Assembly (NCBI RefSeq): GCF_040807025.1
Contig: NC_090952.1
Coordinates: 26,719,068 to 26,783,067, forward strand
Source of the DNA: Struthio camelus
Taxonomy: Eukaryota; Chordata; Aves; Struthioniformes; Struthionidae
Direction: 5' to 3'
Length of the DNA stretch: 64,000 nt
A program made the position numbers and the translations under genes. The notes under the pieces were generated by a model. The model ran no database searches. It had not been told where the DNA came from and saw nothing but the letters and a program-made list of their open reading frames with translations. This document shows, one piece after another, positions 62,095-64,000 of the stretch (positions are counted from its first letter, which is position 1; every line of letters begins with the position of its first letter).

Positions 62095-64000
62095 CTTCGG
62101 ATCGGGGACAAGGAGGGGAAAAAGCAAAACAGAAGTATGAATCTTCAGAAATAACTCGAGATCAATTTGGTATGTCACCCAGGCCACACAGAGCAAACTG
62201 CTTGCTGTGGCATAATACAAAATTCAGAGGGTCGCCTCAGATGTTTATCGTTAACGTTGCTACCATACAACTTGTAGCGTTTGGAAAAGGTGACAAGCTG
62301 CGCGTTTCGGCATCCGCAGCAACAGATGCTGCTACGAGGTGCTTCAACCTCTCCCCGAGAGACAGCCTGCACGGCAATGCACTCAGCTGTCACCGGTCTG
62401 ACATCAATGTCCCTCCTCCAGGGCTGGGCTGAGCCCTGACCAAGTTGCAGTCAGAAACATTAACGTCCACAGCTGTCATTACTGACTCCTGATTAGTACT
62501 GGCAACTCTGCAACTAGGGACATTAACTCGTAAACCTGTTAGAAGTTCAATTTAAACCTGTAAACTGAAAGTAAATCTTTTTCCATCACTTTTGCCATTA
62601 ATGATTAGTCTAGGCAAATGACTGAAAGGCAGTGGGACTGCTTGCTAGACATCCATCTGTACTCATGTGCTGCAGATGTACAGATCCAGCTCCCTTTAGC
62701 GTAAGCAGAGCTCGGGCACCAGCCCAGCAAAACAGTGCATGTCTCAGCCTCACACTCTTCGGTGCTGTACTAAGAAGTGCACCACAGTAGCTCTAAATAT
62801 GCACACAGCCACTTTCCAAGCACGAAATTAAGGTAAAAACAATGAAACGCACACACAAAATACACATGCTCCTTTCTCTACCCTTTTTTACATTTGAGAC
62901 AAAATGTAATTCTGTACAGTGCATACACGACTCAACCTAGCCATCTGCTAAGTGGGGAAAGAGCTGGCAAAACCACGCGGCTCAGCAAGCGCTGTGGCCA
63001 AACACTGGCCAAACGAACCGAGCACTGTGCAAAGCCGGCGCTGGCCAAGTTACCGCACACTTCCCTTGCTCCACTTCCCAAACTCAGCCCCTATCTGACT
63101 CGTGCCTCTCCTCTCCGTTCTAGCTGAAGCAACAGCACGGGCTTTCTCCAGCTCTAACGAGGTTTCTTTTGATGAACGAGTCCTGGCCGAGAAATGTCTC
63201 CAGGGACGAGCGGCAGCACCGAGCAGGCTCCGTCGAGGGCTGACGGCAGGGAGGGAGCTGCCATTAAGGGCAAGCTGCTTCACATGCCCATCCGTCTGCA
63301 GGCAGAAGCGTAAAGAATGAGCAAATGCTGGAGGATTTGCAGTGTGCTCAGAGCCGGGGCACTCGCAGAAGAGGCTGTGGCAGCTGGAATAGAGGGAAGT
63401 ACAGGGAACGGAGCATGCAAAGAGCCTAGAGATCAGAGATATCAAATCCTCGTTCAATTTGTACACGCAGCATTCAGGTGTTAGCTTGATAAAAACGCAT
63501 ACGAGTATGTTAAATCCTCCCTCAAGCCCTCCTGGTGACAGTACTTGCTCTACACTGGGGCTGCTTGGTAACAAAGGGGTTGTTATCTCGCGAGTGCATA
63601 GTCCAGCGGTCTGACTCTTAGCACCAACCAGGAGAGGAAGGCTCGCCACCAGGAACAGCTTCCTCGCCAACCCACGGGTACGGGCAGCCTGCAATCACAG
63701 CCCCTCTGCTGCACCCACGCCAGTAAAACGCAGTTTGCTCACACCTCTGCCGGTTACGCTGCCTCAGATAAAACCAACAGGGAAGTTCATGCTTATGCCG
63801 AATCAGATAAAGACGTAGATGGGTTTAAATGTGCGGGTGTATAAAATTTAACTTTTACCCTTCTGAAAGCTAAACTGCAGTAACTTGAATCCAGTTATGC
63901 AAATTGCCTGGATTTCAAAATAAGAGCAATTAGGGTCCCTTTGTATCTTGTACGATTGCTCCTTATGGGAGCAACCTCAGGATCAATAAAAAGAACTTGA
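62095..64000. other. SH3BGRL intron 2, no exon recognised
   Basis: The acceptor of exon 3 lies at its left end. A 214-codon minus-strand frame at 63050-63694 lacks an ATG at its start and matches nothing known to me. Exon 2 of SH3BGRL is not visible. Confidence 0.6.

Noticed and set aside
63050-63694. A 214-codon minus-strand frame with a signal-peptide-like start
   Set aside because: Its first codon is TTG, not ATG; it lies in the SH3BGRL intron and matches no family. Likely chance in GC-richer sequence.

Overview
This is vertebrate nuclear DNA, almost certainly from a bird. The vertebrate call rests on small exons with GT-AG splice sites, kilobase introns, one CpG-island promoter and genes of vertebrate-only families. 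The bird call rests on a typical CR1 LINE 3' end at about 29.52-29.96 kb, compact introns and few interspersed repeats. Most long open frames are chance. The real coding sequence lies in short spliced exons, which I delimited by protein family matches, splice sites and reading phase.

Layout. (1) 2.4-25.4 kb, minus strand: eight consecutive coding exons (1733 nt, 577 codons plus 2 nt) of a plasma-membrane-type Na+/H+ exchanger closest to NHE2 (SLC9A2). The whole membrane domain and the start of the cytoplasmic tail are here; the rest of the tail lies left of base 1. (2) 25.4-42.6 kb: gene-poor spacer with the CR1 fragment and, at 30.72-30.96 kb, a decayed reverse-transcriptase fragment of Ty3/gypsy type. 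(3) 42.7-43.7 kb, minus strand: a complete single-coding-exon gene of 306 residues for a TASL-family innate immune adaptor, probably TASL2. It has the N-terminal SLC15A4-binding type sequence and a C-terminal pLxIS motif. (4) 51.3-52.6 kb, plus strand: a CpG island and a complete three-exon gene for a 105-residue SH3BGRL3-like thioredoxin-fold protein. (5) 58.2-62.1 kb, minus strand: the last two coding exons of SH3BGRL. Its first exons lie beyond the right edge, and its 3' UTR may run down to about 54.3 kb.

How the parts relate. SH3BGRL is X-linked in mammals, and as I recall the murine TASL2 gene (Gm6377) lies next to Sh3bgrl, so groups 3 and 5 look like an old linkage. The NHE2-like exchanger is unexpected here, because mammalian SLC9A2 sits beside SLC9A4 near the IL1R cluster. 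It may be a separate paralogue. The SH3BGRL3-like and SH3BGRL genes face each other tail to tail and share an intron position, so they are related copies in inverted orientation.

The most interesting item is the avian TASL-type adaptor: an intact IRF-recruiting motif in a lineage reported to lack TLR9 and a separate IRF3, plus a His/Cys-rich insert not seen in TASL. Other items are a possible alternative exon 7 in the exchanger gene, an RFX-type X-box and a (GGCCCC)5 repeat at the SH3BGRL3-like promoter, and an unidentified short coding exon candidate at 57.05 kb.
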